Assembly (NCBI RefSeq): GCF_002217795.2
Contig: NZ_AP018823.1
Coordinates: 496,001 to 560,000, forward strand
Direction: 5' to 3'
DNA from: Aquitalea magnusonii
GTDB taxonomy: Bacteria > Pseudomonadota > Gammaproteobacteria > Burkholderiales > Chromobacteriaceae
DNA length: 64,000 nucleotides
A program made the position numbers and the translations under genes. This document shows positions 53,253 through 63,022 of the stretch, one piece after another. The notes under the pieces are model-generated. The model was given only the letters and a program-made list of their open reading frames with translations. It did not search any database and had not been told where the DNA came from. The stretch's first letter is position 1. The number at the start of each line of letters is the position of its first letter.

Positions 53253-56200
53253 TCAGACGCTATCAGGCGCAGCCACCGCCGCTTTGTCCTTGCTGACGTG
53301 TTCCGAGGCCAGTGCCATATACATGGCCGGTACCACGAACAGGGTGAACAGCGTACCGATGGACAAGCCGCTGAAAATCACCAGCCCCATGGCATGGCGC
53401 CCGGCAGCACCGGCACCAGAGGCAATCACCAGCGGAATGACGCCAAACACCATGGCAGCCGTGGTCATCAGGATGGGGCGCAAGCGGATTTCTGCCGCAC
53501 CGACAATGGCATCCAGCTTGCTGGCACCCTTGCTGCGCAGGTCGTTGGCAACTTCCACAATCAGGATGCCGTGCTTGCTGATCAGACCCATCAGTGTCAC
53601 CAGCCCTACCTCGGTGTAGATATTGATAGAGGAGAAGCCCAGGAAGATGAAGATCATCGCGCCAAACAGTGCCAGCGGTACTGACACCAGGATCACCACC
53701 GGATCGCGGAAGCTTTCAAACAGCGCGGCCAGCGTCAGGAACACGATGATGATGGCAAACAGCATGGTAAGGGCAAAGCCACCGGATTCCTGGCTGAACT
53801 GACGCGAAGGGCCGGCATAGTCCACGGTGTAGCCGCTGGGGGCAATTTCCTTCAGCGTGTCTTCCAGGTATTTGAGCACTTCGCCTTGTGCCTGACCGGA
53901 TACGCCGGACAGGGTGGCCGAGTTTTGTTGCTGGAAGCGGGTGATGGATTCCGGCACCACTTCGGTTTTCAGTTTGGCGATGGTGGACAGGGCAATCATC
54001 CCGGAATTGGGCGTGCGTACCTGGTAGTCCAGCAGTTGCGCGGGGTTTTGTCTGTCCTTTTGCAGCAATTGCGGAATCACCTTGTAAGAACGGCCATCAA
54101 TCGAGAAGTAATTGACATAGCCGCCGCCCATGGCCGCGCTCATCGCATTGGCCACATCCTGCTGGGTCATGCCCATGGCGGTGGCTTTGTCCCGGTCAAT
54201 CACCACGGTGGTTTGCGGTGCATCGATTTTCAGGTCCAGGTCGGCAAAATAGAACTTGCCGGAACTGCGCGCCTTGTCCAGCAGTTGCTGGGCCACTTCA
54301 TTGAGGTTTTCAAACGGCTCGGTGGTCTTGATGACAAACTGCACCGGCAGGCCCGAGGAACCCGGCAGCGGCGGGAACTGGAAGGCCGCTACCCGTACAC
54401 CGGCAATCTTGTTCCAGCGCTCTTGCAAATCCTGCTGGATTTCCTTGGCGTTGCGGCCGCGTTCTTCCCAGGGCTTGAGTAGTACGCCGCCAATACCGGC
54501 ATTCACCGTGGGGGTACCGGTAATCTGGAACATCTGCGCGTATTCCGGGGTGGCCTTGCTGATGGCGTACATTTGCTGGGCATAGGTCAGCATCTGGTCG
54601 GCGGTGGCGGTGGGGGAGCCGACAAGCTGTCCCATCACGATGCCCTGATCTTCTTCGGGGGCCAGTTCGGATTGGGACATCTTGGTCATCAGACCCAGCA
54701 GCGCCAGCATGATGGCCGCCATCACCACCAGTACCGGCCAGGTTTCCAGCAGGCTGTGCAGCAGGCGGCGGTAGCCGTTCTGCACTTTTTCAAAGGTGTG
54801 GTCGATGGCTTTTACCAGACGGCCTTCATCCTGTTCCGGGCGGAAAAAGCGCGAGCACATCATGGGTGACAGGGTGAGCGCCACCACGCCGGATACCGTA
54901 ACGGCCGAGGCCAGGGTAAAGGCAAATTCGGTAAACAGCGCGCCGGTCAGCCCCCCCTGGAAGCCGATGGGCACATACACGGCCACCAGTACCACGGTCA
55001 TGGCCAGAATCGGGCTGCCCAGTTCGCGCGCAGCGATGATGGATGCCTCAAACGGTGTTTTGCCTTCCTTCATGTGGCGGTCAACGTTTTCCACCACGAT
55101 GATGGCATCGTCCACCACCAGGCCGATGGCCAGTACCAGCGCCAGCAAGGTTAGCAGGTTGATGGAGTAACCCAGCACCAGCATCATGAAAAAGGTACCG
55201 ATCAGCGACAGCGGCATGGCAATCACCGGCACCAGCACCGCGCGGAAGCTGCCCAGGAACAGGAAGATCACCACGGTAACGATGACCAGTGCTTCCAGCA
55301 GGGTTTTCACTACCTCGTGGATGGAGGTGTTGATGAAGTCGGTGGAGTCGTAGACAACCTGTCCGGTGAGGCCGGAGGGCAGTTGCTGCTGGATGGCCGG
55401 GAAGGCCTCGCGCACGCTCTTGGCCACATCCAGGATATTGGCCTCCGGGGCCACCTTGATGCCGATGAATACCGAACGTTCGCCACTGAAGGCAACGTTG
55501 AATTCGTAGTTTTCCGAGCCCAGCGTGACATTGGCGATGTCTTCCAGCCGCACAATGGCGTCGCCGTTTTGCTTGATGGCCAGCTTCTTGAACTCTTCCA
55601 CGCTGTGCAAGTCGGTGGCGGCGGTGAGCGGAATGCTGACCATCTGCCCCTTGCTCTTGCCCACGGCGGCCAGCACGTTATTGCTGGCCAGGGCATTGCT
55701 CACATCGGTGGCCGTCACGCCGTGGGCCGCCATCTTGTCGGCATCCAGCCAGGCGCGCAGCGCAAACTGGCGCGCACCCAGCAATTCGGCAGTCTGCACG
55801 CCGGGAATGGCGTCCAGCTTGGGCTTGACCACCCGGTTCAGGAAGTCGGTCACCGAGTTGTTGGCCAGGGTCTTGCTGTAAAAGCCCAGATACATGGCAT
55901 CGGTGGTTTGCCCGGTCTGCACGGTGAGCACCGGCTGCTGCGCCTGGGCGGGCAACTGGTTTTTCACGGTATTGACCTGGGTATTGATCTCGGTGAGCGC
56001 CCGGTTGGCATCGTAGTTCAGCCGCAGGTTGGCGGTGATGGTGGACACCCCGCTATCGCTGGTGGAGGACATGTAGTCGATGCCCTGAGCCTGGGCAATC
56101 GCCCCTTCCAGCGGCTGGGTGATGAAGCCGGCAATGGTCTTGGCATCCGCACCGTAATAGGTGGTGGAAACGGTAACCACGGCATTCTGGGTTTGCGGAT

Positions 56201-56309
56201 ACTGGTTGACCGGCAGGCCAAACAGCGAGCGCAAGCCCAGCACCACCAGCAGCAAGCTGATGGTGGTGGCCAGCACCGGTCTCCGGATGAAGATATCGGT
56301 AAAGTTCAT
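53253..56309 (-). CDS. RND multidrug efflux pump, inner membrane (MexI/MdtB-like branch)
   Basis: The 1018-residue AcrB-type transporter begins 'MNFTDIFIRRPVLATTISLLLVVLGLRSLFGLPVNQYPQTQN', the start typical of the MexI/MexW branch. The proton-relay helix is 'LALVLAIGLVVDDAIIVVENVDRHMKEG'. Both periplasmic porter regions and the C-terminal transmembrane repeat (SINIYTEVGLVTLMGLISKHGILIVEVANDL) are intact. It is third and last in the operon OMF-adaptor-pump, 9 bases after the adaptor stop. Substrates unknown. Confidence 0.95.
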   Translation of the reverse strand: MNFTDIFIRRPVLATTISLLLVVLGLRSLFGLPVNQYPQTQNAVVTVSTTYYGADAKTIAGFITQPLEGAIAQAQGIDYMSSTSDSGVSTITANLRLNYDANRALTEINTQVNTVKNQLPAQAQQPVLTVQTGQTTDAMYLGFYSKTLANNSVTDFLNRVVKPKLDAIPGVQTAELLGARQFALRAWLDADKMAAHGVTATDVSNALASNNVLAAVGKSKGQMVSIPLTAATDLHSVEEFKKLAIKQNGDAIVRLEDIANVTLGSENYEFNVAFSGERSVFIGIKVAPEANILDVAKSVREAFPAIQQQLPSGLTGQVVYDSTDFINTSIHEVVKTLLEALVIVTVVIFLFLGSFRAVLVPVIAMPLSLIGTFFMMLVLGYSINLLTLLALVLAIGLVVDDAIIVVENVDRHMKEGKTPFEASIIAARELGSPILAMTVVLVAVYVPIGFQGGLTGALFTEFAFTLASAVTVSGVVALTLSPMMCSRFFRPEQDEGRLVKAIDHTFEKVQNGYRRLLHSLLETWPVLVVMAAIMLALLGLMTKMSQSELAPEEDQGIVMGQLVGSPTATADQMLTYAQQMYAISKATPEYAQMFQITGTPTVNAGIGGVLLKPWEERGRNAKEIQQDLQERWNKIAGVRVAAFQFPPLPGSSGLPVQFVIKTTEPFENLNEVAQQLLDKARSSGKFYFADLDLKIDAPQTTVVIDRDKATAMGMTQQDVANAMSAAMGGGYVNYFSIDGRSYKVIPQLLQKDRQNPAQLLDYQVRTPNSGMIALSTIAKLKTEVVPESITRFQQQNSATLSGVSGQAQGEVLKYLEDTLKEIAPSGYTVDYAGPSRQFSQESGGFALTMLFAIIIVFLTLAALFESFRDPVVILVSVPLALFGAMIFIFLGFSSINIYTEVGLVTLMGLISKHGILIVEVANDLRSKGASKLDAIVGAAEIRLRPILMTTAAMVFGVIPLVIASGAGAAGRHAMGLVIFSGLSIGTLFTLFVVPAMYMALASEHVSKDKAAVAAPDSV

Positions 56310-56318
56310 GGCGCGCCC

Positions 56319-57446
56319 TTACTGTTCCTGCGGAGTCGGATTGGGGTTGTTGGCCGGCTGTACGCTGTTGTTGATGGCAACAGCAATACCGTTTTTCAGC
56401 TTGACCTGACCCGAAGTCACTACTTGTTCACCTTCTTTCACGCCGCTGAGAATGGCCACCTGGTCGCCGCGGGTCGGTCCGGTCTGCACAAATACCTGCT
56501 TGGCCATCAGGCTGCCACCGGCAGCCGCAGCATCCTTGCCGGCGGGTACCACCACGAACACGGTGGAGCCGTAGGCGTTATAGGTAATGGCAGTCTGCGG
56601 CAGGGTGAGGTAGGACTGCTGCTTGCCGGTGTCCAGGCTGGCGTTGGCAAACATGCCGGGCAGCAGCTTGCGGCCCGGATTGGCGATCAGCGCCTGTACC
56701 TGCACATTGCGGGTGCTGGTGTCGATCTTGGGATTGATGGCGTTCACACTGCCGGTAAAGGTCTTGTCGGCGGTGCCGTCGGTCTTGATGAGCACTTTCT
56801 GGCCCACGCTGACGGCAGCCAGTTGGCTTTGCGGCAGGTTGAAGTCGACATAGATCGGGTCGATCTGCTGCAGGGTGACAATCTTGTCACCGGCATTCAG
56901 ATACTGCCCCGGATTGACGCTGGTGATGCCCACCCGCCCGGCAAAAGGTGCGCGGATGGTTTTCTTGGCCACCAGCGCAGCTTGTTGTGCCACTTGCGCC
57001 TTCTTGCTTTTCAGGTCAGCCGCATCGTTATCCACCTGGGCCTGGGCCACACCTTGTACGGCCAACTGTGCCTGATCGCGTTTCAGCGTGATGGCCGCCA
57101 GCTCGGCTGCCGCTTCCAGGGAATGCAGTTGCGCGATATCCGCATCGGCATTCAGCTGTACCAGCACATCGCCGGCTTTTACATCCTGGCCGGACTTAAA
57201 GTTGACGCTGCGTACCTGCCCGGCCACTTCGCTGCTGATATCCACGCCATGCACTGCGCTGAGCGTGCCGACCGACTTGAGCTGCGGCTGCCAGCTACTG
57301 CTCTTGGCAGTGATGGTGCTGACAATTTGCGGTGCCGGCTTGGGCGCTGCAGCCATCAGGTTGCGGATATGCATGAAGAAGCCCAGCCCCAGTACCACTA
57401 CCAGCAGCACTATGCCTCCCAGCATGATGAACATTCGCTTGGTCAT
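56319..57446 (-). CDS. RND efflux periplasmic adaptor
   Basis: The 375-residue membrane fusion protein has an N-terminal membrane anchor (residues 5-24, FIMLGGIVLLVVVLGLGFFM). The lipoyl halves are 'GVDISSEVAGQVRSVNFKSGQDVKAGDVLVQLN' and 'IRAPFAGRVGITSVNPGQYLNAGDKIVTL', and a helical hairpin between them is rich in Ala/Gln/Lys. A proline- and asparagine-rich tail closes it. GGGAAAG lies just upstream of the ATG. Second gene of the operon. Confidence 0.93.
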   Translation of the reverse strand: MTKRMFIMLGGIVLLVVVLGLGFFMHIRNLMAAAPKPAPQIVSTITAKSSSWQPQLKSVGTLSAVHGVDISSEVAGQVRSVNFKSGQDVKAGDVLVQLNADADIAQLHSLEAAAELAAITLKRDQAQLAVQGVAQAQVDNDAADLKSKKAQVAQQAALVAKKTIRAPFAGRVGITSVNPGQYLNAGDKIVTLQQIDPIYVDFNLPQSQLAAVSVGQKVLIKTDGTADKTFTGSVNAINPKIDTSTRNVQVQALIANPGRKLLPGMFANASLDTGKQQSYLTLPQTAITYNAYGSTVFVVVPAGKDAAAAGGSLMAKQVFVQTGPTRGDQVAILSGVKEGEQVVTSGQVKLKNGIAVAINNSVQPANNPNPTPQEQ

Positions 57447-57494
57447 ATTGCTTTCCCTTTTATCTCTAGATTGCGTGTTGTTTGCGTGCCGGGC

Positions 57495-59039
57495 TTAGCG
57501 GCTGGCCTGGGTGGTCTGATCGGCATGGTCGGTGCTGGTGTTGCGGTTCCACCAGCCACCGCCCAGTGCCAGGAATAGCGCTGCGGAGTCGGCATGGCGA
57601 CTGGCGCTGGCGCTGATCAGATTGATGCGTGCCTGCTGCCAACTGCGCTGTGCGTCCAGCAGGGCCAACTGGCTTACCGCGCCCAGGCGGAAGCGTTTTT
57701 CGGTCAGTTGCAGGGTTTCGCGCGCCTGAGCCTCGGCCAGGGCCTGGGCTTGCAGGGTGCTGGCATCGGCACTGACTGCGCGCAGGCTGTCCGCTACGTT
57801 CTGGAAGCCCTTGAGCACGGTGTCCCGATACTGCGCCTGGGCCTGTTCAAAGGCGGCGTCGGCAGCACGTTTCTTGGCGCGCAGCGCACCACCGTCAAAC
57901 AGCGACTGACTGACCCCGGCACCAATGCTCCACAGGCTCAGCCCGGCCGTGGCCGGACCGACAAACAGGCGCTCACGGGTGAAGCTGCCGGTGAGGTTGA
58001 TTTGCGGATACTGGTTGGCGGTGGCTACGCCGACATTGGCTCCCGCCTGTTGCAGCAGGGCTTCGCTGGCGCGGATGTCCGGACGCTGGCGTACCAGCTC
58101 GGAGGGCAGCGACACCGGCAGTTCCGCAGGCAGTTGCAGGCTGTCCAGGGTGAATTCAGGCAGACCTTGTTCTGACGGCAGTTTGCCGACATAGACCGCC
58201 AACTGGTGGCGGGTGAGGTCCAGTGCTTTTTCCAGCGGCGAGAGTTGCGCGCGGGTTTGTGCCACCAGTGTGGCTTGCGACAGCACGCTGCTGCGGCCCA
58301 CCGCGCCCAGTTTTGCCTGTTGTTCCACGATGCGCAGTTGCTGCTCGCTGGCGGCCAGCATTTCCTGCGTGGCTTGCAATTGGGCGCGTTGTGAAGCTTC
58401 CTGGATGGCAGTGGTCACCACATTGAAAATCAAGGTCTGGTAAGTGGCTTCCAGTTGGTAGCGCTGATAATCGGTGGCCGCCATCAGTCCCAGCAATTGC
58501 TGGCGGTTGGCACCAAACAGGTCCAGGGTATAGGACACGTTTAGCCCGGCGCTCAGCACGTTGTAGTCGCTGGGGGTGCTGCCCGAGAGCAACTGGCGCT
58601 GGCGGTTGCCTCCCAGTTGGCCGCTGACCGATGGGTATTGCAATGAGCCCGAGGCCGCATTGTAGTTTTCCTCAGCCTGCTTGAGGGCCGCGCGGGCCGC
58701 CGTCAGGCTGGGGTTGTTCTGCAAGGCTTCGCGCACCAGCTTGTCCAGCGCATCCGAACGGAACAACTGCCACCATTCTGCGGGTAGCTGCTGGCCATAG
58801 GCCAGATGCTGGGAAATGCCGCTGTTGCCAATGGCGATGCTACTGGCGGCGGTGTGCTGGTCGGCCAGTTTGCTGCCGTAGCTGCTAAGCTGGCTGTCCA
58901 CCATCTGCGGGGCGCGGGTGGGGGGTGTCAGTGTGCAGCCTGCCAGGCCAAGGCCCAGCAGCAAGGGCAGCAAGGCCCGCTGCGTGGTAACGGCCCGGTT
59001 GCGCAGTTGCCGGCCGGGAGTGGAGGTGGGATGCATCAT
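57495..59039 (-). CDS. RND efflux outer membrane factor (NodT family)
   Basis: The 514-residue lipoprotein channel has lipobox LAGC (about Cys35) after an unusually long, basic pre-signal region (MHPTSTPGRQLRNRAVTTQRALLPLL). The OEP repeats carry 'LVRQRPDIRASEALLQQAGANVGVATANQYPQINLTG' and 'FRLGAVSQLALLDAQRSWQQ'. AGGAG precedes two adjacent ATGs (59039, 59036). The second has the better spacing, so the true start may be 59036. First gene of the third RND operon, 81 bases after the tetR stop. Confidence 0.93.
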   Translation of the reverse strand: MMHPTSTPGRQLRNRAVTTQRALLPLLLGLGLAGCTLTPPTRAPQMVDSQLSSYGSKLADQHTAASSIAIGNSGISQHLAYGQQLPAEWWQLFRSDALDKLVREALQNNPSLTAARAALKQAEENYNAASGSLQYPSVSGQLGGNRQRQLLSGSTPSDYNVLSAGLNVSYTLDLFGANRQQLLGLMAATDYQRYQLEATYQTLIFNVVTTAIQEASQRAQLQATQEMLAASEQQLRIVEQQAKLGAVGRSSVLSQATLVAQTRAQLSPLEKALDLTRHQLAVYVGKLPSEQGLPEFTLDSLQLPAELPVSLPSELVRQRPDIRASEALLQQAGANVGVATANQYPQINLTGSFTRERLFVGPATAGLSLWSIGAGVSQSLFDGGALRAKKRAADAAFEQAQAQYRDTVLKGFQNVADSLRAVSADASTLQAQALAEAQARETLQLTEKRFRLGAVSQLALLDAQRSWQQARINLISASASRHADSAALFLALGGGWWNRNTSTDHADQTTQASR

Positions 59040-59120
59040 GATGCTCCTGTTTCATTACATGCCAGGCCTGATGAAGGGTTCTGGCATTGTCCTGCCTTGT
59101 GGGCGAGTTGATTCTTAAGA

Positions 59121-59735
59121 TTATTCTGATCTTTGAATCGGATGTGACCCAAGGATCAGCCGGTCAAAGGCCAGCAGAAAGCGGTGCCGTGCTTCTGCAT
59201 GGTCTTCCGGGGTGCAGCTATTGAGGTTGCATAGTGCGATGCCGGCAATGGTGCTGTGAAACAGGGCCAGCTCGTCGTGACTACAGGTGATGCCGTATTG
59301 CAAGAATGCTTCTCTTTTGTTGTTCAGCATGCGGCGGTCAAAGTCGCTCAGCCAGCTTTTGAGCTTGGGGTCGGTTTCGGCGGCCACCGTCACGGCCACC
59401 ATCAGGCGGGCAATCCGGCTGTCACAGACTTTGTCGCACATCTGCTGGCGAAAACTCTCCAGGCTTGATTCTGCTGCTGACCCGGCACACCCCTGGGCAT
59501 TGATGACCAGTTGGCAGCCATGTTCCACCACCACGGTGAGCAAGTCATTGCGGGTGGGAAAGTAGTAGGTCAAGTGGCTTTGGCGCAGCCCGGCCTGCCT
59601 GGCCACCTTGCTCTGGCTGAAGCCCAAGATGCCATCACGCAGCAGGACTTCCAGCGCGGCATCAATCAGGCGGCTGCGATTGTCCTTGTCTGCCGGGAGT
59701 GGGTTGGCATCCGGCAATGGTATGGTTGCTGGCAT
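59121..59735 (-). CDS. TetR-family regulator of the third RND operon
   Basis: The 204-residue regulator has an N-terminal helix-turn-helix (RLIDAALEVLLRDGILGFSQSKVARQAGLRQSHLTYYFPTRNDLL, about residues 22-66) and an all-helical effector domain with several cysteines. The ATG at 59735 is preferred over a TTG seven codons upstream that lies inside an operator-like palindrome. It is same-strand and 81 bases upstream of the OMF-adaptor-pump operon, so it may be co-transcribed with it or repress it. Confidence 0.9.
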   Translation of the reverse strand: MPATIPLPDANPLPADKDNRSRLIDAALEVLLRDGILGFSQSKVARQAGLRQSHLTYYFPTRNDLLTVVVEHGCQLVINAQGCAGSAAESSLESFRQQMCDKVCDSRIARLMVAVTVAAETDPKLKSWLSDFDRRMLNNKREAFLQYGITCSHDELALFHSTIAGIALCNLNSCTPEDHAEARHRFLLAFDRLILGSHPIQRSE

Positions 59736-59741
59736 GGTATT

Positions 59742-59759
59742 TGGTTGATTTACCAAAAC
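59742..59759. promoter_or_regulatory. Operator-like palindrome at the tetR start
   Basis: TTTGGT (59742-59747) and ACCAAA (59754-59759) are perfect inverted repeats 6 bases apart, just upstream of the tetR ATG. This is a candidate autoregulatory site. The same core was not seen in front of the OMF gene. Confidence 0.45.
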
Positions 59760-60225
59760 CCCTAGACGCTAACAATTTTTAATCATGAAAGCCAGCAGAC
59801 GTAGCCGAAATTTGCTCAATGACAGCCAAATGATGTGGCTTGATGCAAATTTGATACAGAACAAGAGAGGTGCTTGCTGCCGGAGGCGTGGTGGAGTCAG
59901 GCGTTTGCCGTGGATGGGGGCTTATTTAATTTTTATGACATTAAATTTGATTTTATCGGCAAATAAATTCATTTGTCATTTATTGTGGACGTAATACCAA
60001 GGGCTACCCTATATCACGTTTCGTCAAACAGGTTTTGATCTGAGTCATGTTTGTCTTGATTTGTTTTCCCGTGCCGGGCGGAAACTGCTTTAGTAGCAGG
60101 CTTGGTCTGCTGACGTGAACGTAATGCAAAGTTGGCAACCGCAAACAAGCCGGCTCTATCAGACCGGCGCAACGCTCGATAAAACACCAGGCCGCAACAG
60201 GCCGGAAATTGCAAGGGAACAACAA
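59760..60225. other. 466-base AT-rich gap before the CoA-transferase gene
   Basis: The first half is unusually AT-rich for the window and has no convincing frame. The second half is in frame with the CoA-transferase back to base 115 of the 60-kb block (60115), but the translation there does not resemble the family, so it is taken as the 5' leader. Confidence 0.4.
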
Positions 60226-61740
60226 GTGGAACAACGCATTCACCATGCCGGACTGGCAGGGAAAATCATGTCGGCTGAGGAGGCCGCCACACACATCCAG
60301 CCAGGCATGACCGTGGGCATGAGCGGGTTTACCGGCTCGGGCTACCCCAAGGCAGTGCCGCTGGCGCTGGCTGGCCGTATTGAAGCAGCGCAGGGACGCG
60401 GCGAGAAGTTCGCCTTGCGTGTGCTCACCGGGGCCTCCACCGCGCCAGAGCTGGATGGCGCACTGGCCAAGGCCGGTGGCATTGATTTTCGCCTGCCTTA
60501 CCAGTCAGACCCGGAGCTGCGCGCGCGCATCAACCGTGGCGAAATCGACTATATGGATGTGCATCTGGGCCAGGTGGCGCAGTACACCTGGTTTGGCTTT
60601 CTGGGCAAGATCGACCTGGCGGTGGTGGAAGTGGCGGGCATCCTGCCGGATGGCCGGCTGATTCCGTCCACCTCCATCGGTAATAACAAGACCTGGCTGG
60701 ACCTGGCCGACAAGGTGATTCTGGAAGTCAACAGCACCCAGCCGCTGGGGCTGGATGGCATGCATGACATCTATTACGGCACCGCACTGCCACCCAACCG
60801 CCAGCCGATTCCGTTGACCCAGGCGGGCGACCACATTGGCGAACCCTATCTGCGGGTGGACCCGGCCAAGGTGGTGGCGGTGGTGAAAACCCATGCGCCG
60901 GACCGCCTGGGCCGCTTTACCCCGCCGGACGAAACCAGCCAGCGCATTGCCGGGCATCTGGTGGAATTCCTCAAGCATGAAATCAGGATGGGCCGTTTGC
61001 CGGAGAACCTGCTGCCGCTGCAATCCGGCGTCGGCAATATTGCCAATGCGGTGCTGGGCGGCCTGCGTGATGGTGGTTTCAGCAATCTGACCGCCTTTAC
61101 CGAGGTGATTCAGGACGGCATGCTGGATTTGATCCGCACCGACACCATCCGCATGGCCTCGGCCACTGCGCTGTCGCTCAGCCCGGAAGGGGTGCAGGAG
61201 TTTGCCCGCAATATCGACCACTACCGCGAGCGCATCGTGCTGCGGCCGCAGGAAATCTCCAATCATGCCGAACTGGTGCGCCGCCTGGGCTGCATCGGCA
61301 TCAATGGCATGGTGGAGGCCGACTTGTACGGCAACGTCAATTCCACCCATGTGGCCGGCACCTCCATCATCAACGGCATTGGCGGTTCTGGTGATTTTGC
61401 CCGCAATGGCTTTTTGTCCTGCTTTGTCACGCCCAGTACGGCCAAGAACGGGGCGATTTCCTGCATCGTGCCCATGGTCAGTCATGTCGACCACACCGAG
61501 CACGACGTCTGCATCATCGTCACCGAACAGGGCCTGGCCGACTTGCGCGGCCTGTCGCCCAAACAGCGTGCGCGCACGGTGATTGCCAATTGTGCCCACC
61601 CGGACTACCGCCCGCTGCTGCAGGATTACTTCGACCGCGCCTGCCGCGACAGCAAGGGCAAGCACACTCCGCATCTGCTGGGTGAAGCACTGTCCTGGCA
61701 TGAGCGGCTGGTGGAGCAGGGCAGCATGCGGCCCAACTGA
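60226..61740 (+). CDS. Acetyl-CoA hydrolase / succinate:CoA transferase family protein
   Basis: The 504-residue class I CoA-transferase starts at a GTG giving 'MEQRIHHAGLAGKIMSAEEAATHIQPGMTVGMSGFTGSGYPKAVP', the normal N-terminus of the Cat1/ScpC/AarC group. 'LLPLQSGVGNIANAVLGGL' and 'LTAFTEVIQDGMLDLI' surround the catalytic glutamate region, and 'GIGGSGDFARNGFLSCF' is also conserved. It moves CoA between acetate or propionate and succinate, or hydrolyses acetyl-CoA. Which one cannot be told from sequence alone. Upstream in-frame ATG/GTG codons would add up to 37 non-conserved residues. Confidence 0.9.
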   Translation: MEQRIHHAGLAGKIMSAEEAATHIQPGMTVGMSGFTGSGYPKAVPLALAGRIEAAQGRGEKFALRVLTGASTAPELDGALAKAGGIDFRLPYQSDPELRARINRGEIDYMDVHLGQVAQYTWFGFLGKIDLAVVEVAGILPDGRLIPSTSIGNNKTWLDLADKVILEVNSTQPLGLDGMHDIYYGTALPPNRQPIPLTQAGDHIGEPYLRVDPAKVVAVVKTHAPDRLGRFTPPDETSQRIAGHLVEFLKHEIRMGRLPENLLPLQSGVGNIANAVLGGLRDGGFSNLTAFTEVIQDGMLDLIRTDTIRMASATALSLSPEGVQEFARNIDHYRERIVLRPQEISNHAELVRRLGCIGINGMVEADLYGNVNSTHVAGTSIINGIGGSGDFARNGFLSCFVTPSTAKNGAISCIVPMVSHVDHTEHDVCIIVTEQGLADLRGLSPKQRARTVIANCAHPDYRPLLQDYFDRACRDSKGKHTPHLLGEALSWHERLVEQGSMRPN

Positions 61741-61751
61741 TGGAAACAAAA

Positions 61752-61775
61752 AGCCCTTGCTAAGTAGCAAGGGCT
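61752..61775. terminator. Hairpin terminator downstream of the CoA-transferase gene
   Basis: AGCCCTTGCT and AGCAAGGGCT form a perfect 10-bp stem with an AAGT loop, 12 bases after the stop. The T-rich side is on the minus strand, so it can serve the convergent dehydrogenase gene as well. Confidence 0.65.
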
Positions 61776-61865
61776 CAGGCTGTTGACAAAGTTATTTGGT
61801 GCGATTGCCTTGGAGCCGGCCAAGTGATTGATTCCGCAGCCTGTCCATCTATTCCCAATCCCCCG

Positions 61866-61909
61866 CCCTTTCCCTGAAAGGGAGCCTCGCTTTCCTTTCA
61901 GAAAGCGAG
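61866..61909. repeat. Two adjacent hairpins with a shared CTTTC/GAAAG core
   Basis: CCCTTTC/GAAAGGG (61866-61882) and CTCGCTTTC/GAAAGCGAG (61886-61909) are perfect stems 3 bases apart in the gap between convergent genes. There is no T tail. They look like a small paired palindromic repeat of the REP/BIME kind. Confidence 0.4.
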
Positions 61910-61947
61910 AGGGGGCGATCATCTGCCGCCCTTAAGCGCGTATCGGT

Positions 61948-62964
61948 TTACAGCGCCACCACCTGCTTGCTGCGCAGTGCCTGGGTGATGGCCAGGCCAA
62001 TGCGGGTGGCCTCGGTGGCATCGGCCAGGCTGAGCGCCAAGGGCTGGTCGTGTCGCACGGCATCGACAAAGTGCTGGGCTTCGCTGACAAAGGCCTCGGC
62101 AAAGCGCTGGTAGAAGTCCTGCACACATTCATTGCGCACGCCATGGACATCGCTGATGTCCACCCGGTTGGCGCGCGGATTGGCACCGACAGTCAAGCGC
62201 CCGGCAGTGGCAAAGATTTCGGTCAGGGTTTCGTGGCCATGCGCCTGGGTGCGCGAGGCATAGAAGCAGGCCAGCTTGCCATCGGCAAATTCCAGCATGG
62301 CCACGCCATTGTCCACATCGCCGCAATCGGCCAGTGCCGGGTGCAGCGCATTGGTGCCAGTGGCCCAGACGCGTAGCGGTTTGGGCGAACCCAGCAGCCA
62401 GCGCGCCAGGTCGATATCGTGAATGCTGCAATCCATGAAAATGCCGCCGCTGCTGGGGGCAAACTTGACGAAAAAGCCGTTTTCGTCGTTCAGGTCGCAG
62501 GTTTGCGAGCGCAACAGATAGGGCTGGCCTACCAGCCCCTGTTGCAGTTTTTCCGCTGCGTCCTGATAGCTGGCATCAAAACGGCGCACAAAACCCACCA
62601 TGGCCTTGAGCTGCGGATAAGCGGTAGCCACGGCCTCCACCTTCTGACAATCTTCCACATTCAAGGCCAGCGGCTTTTCGCAGAACACATGCTTGCCCGT
62701 ATGCAGGCAGGCGATGATCTGCCCGGCATGCAGCGCGGTGGGGGTAACCAGGAACACCGCTTGTACGTCGGGTTCGGCCAGCATGGCCTCCAGCGTATGG
62801 TGGCGGTGTACACCCGGCAGGTGCTCTGCGGCCCAGTCCAGTTCTTCATCCACTGGCGAACAGGCTGCCACCAGCCGGGCACCACGAATGCGATCACGCA
62901 GATTGAGCGCATGACGGCGGCCAAGCCGGCCCAGGCCGACAATGCCGATATTGAGTTCAGACAT
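61948..62964 (-). CDS. Gfo/Idh/MocA-family oxidoreductase (inositol 2-dehydrogenase-like)
   Basis: The 338-residue NAD(P)-dependent dehydrogenase has an N-terminal Rossmann fold (LNIGIVGLGRLGRRHALNLRD, GLGRLG motif) and the family's 'HVFCEKPLAL' segment with its catalytic-site Lys near residue 97. A C-terminal substrate domain contains 'GGIFMDCSIHDIDLARWLLG' (Asp/His pair). The nearest recognisable relatives are inositol 2-dehydrogenases. It lies 58 bases downstream of a second gene of the same family and is probably co-transcribed with it. Confidence 0.88.
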   Translation of the reverse strand: MSELNIGIVGLGRLGRRHALNLRDRIRGARLVAACSPVDEELDWAAEHLPGVHRHHTLEAMLAEPDVQAVFLVTPTALHAGQIIACLHTGKHVFCEKPLALNVEDCQKVEAVATAYPQLKAMVGFVRRFDASYQDAAEKLQQGLVGQPYLLRSQTCDLNDENGFFVKFAPSSGGIFMDCSIHDIDLARWLLGSPKPLRVWATGTNALHPALADCGDVDNGVAMLEFADGKLACFYASRTQAHGHETLTEIFATAGRLTVGANPRANRVDISDVHGVRNECVQDFYQRFAEAFVSEAQHFVDAVRHDQPLALSLADATEATRIGLAITQALRSKQVVAL

Positions 62965-63022
62965 GACTTCTCCCTGCCCGCCGACAGGGTGGCGGCGGGC
63001 ATGTGATGGCGGACGGGAAGAT

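Noticed and set aside
55317..57578. 753-codon plus-strand frame opposite the third RND pump and adaptor
   Set aside because: It is antisense to two intact efflux genes and to the tail of the OMF gene, with a low-complexity Gly/His/Leu composition typical of a shadow frame.
60505..61770. 421-codon minus-strand frame opposite the CoA-transferase gene
   Set aside because: The plus strand encodes an unmistakable CoA-transferase over the same bases. The minus frame is a composition artefact.
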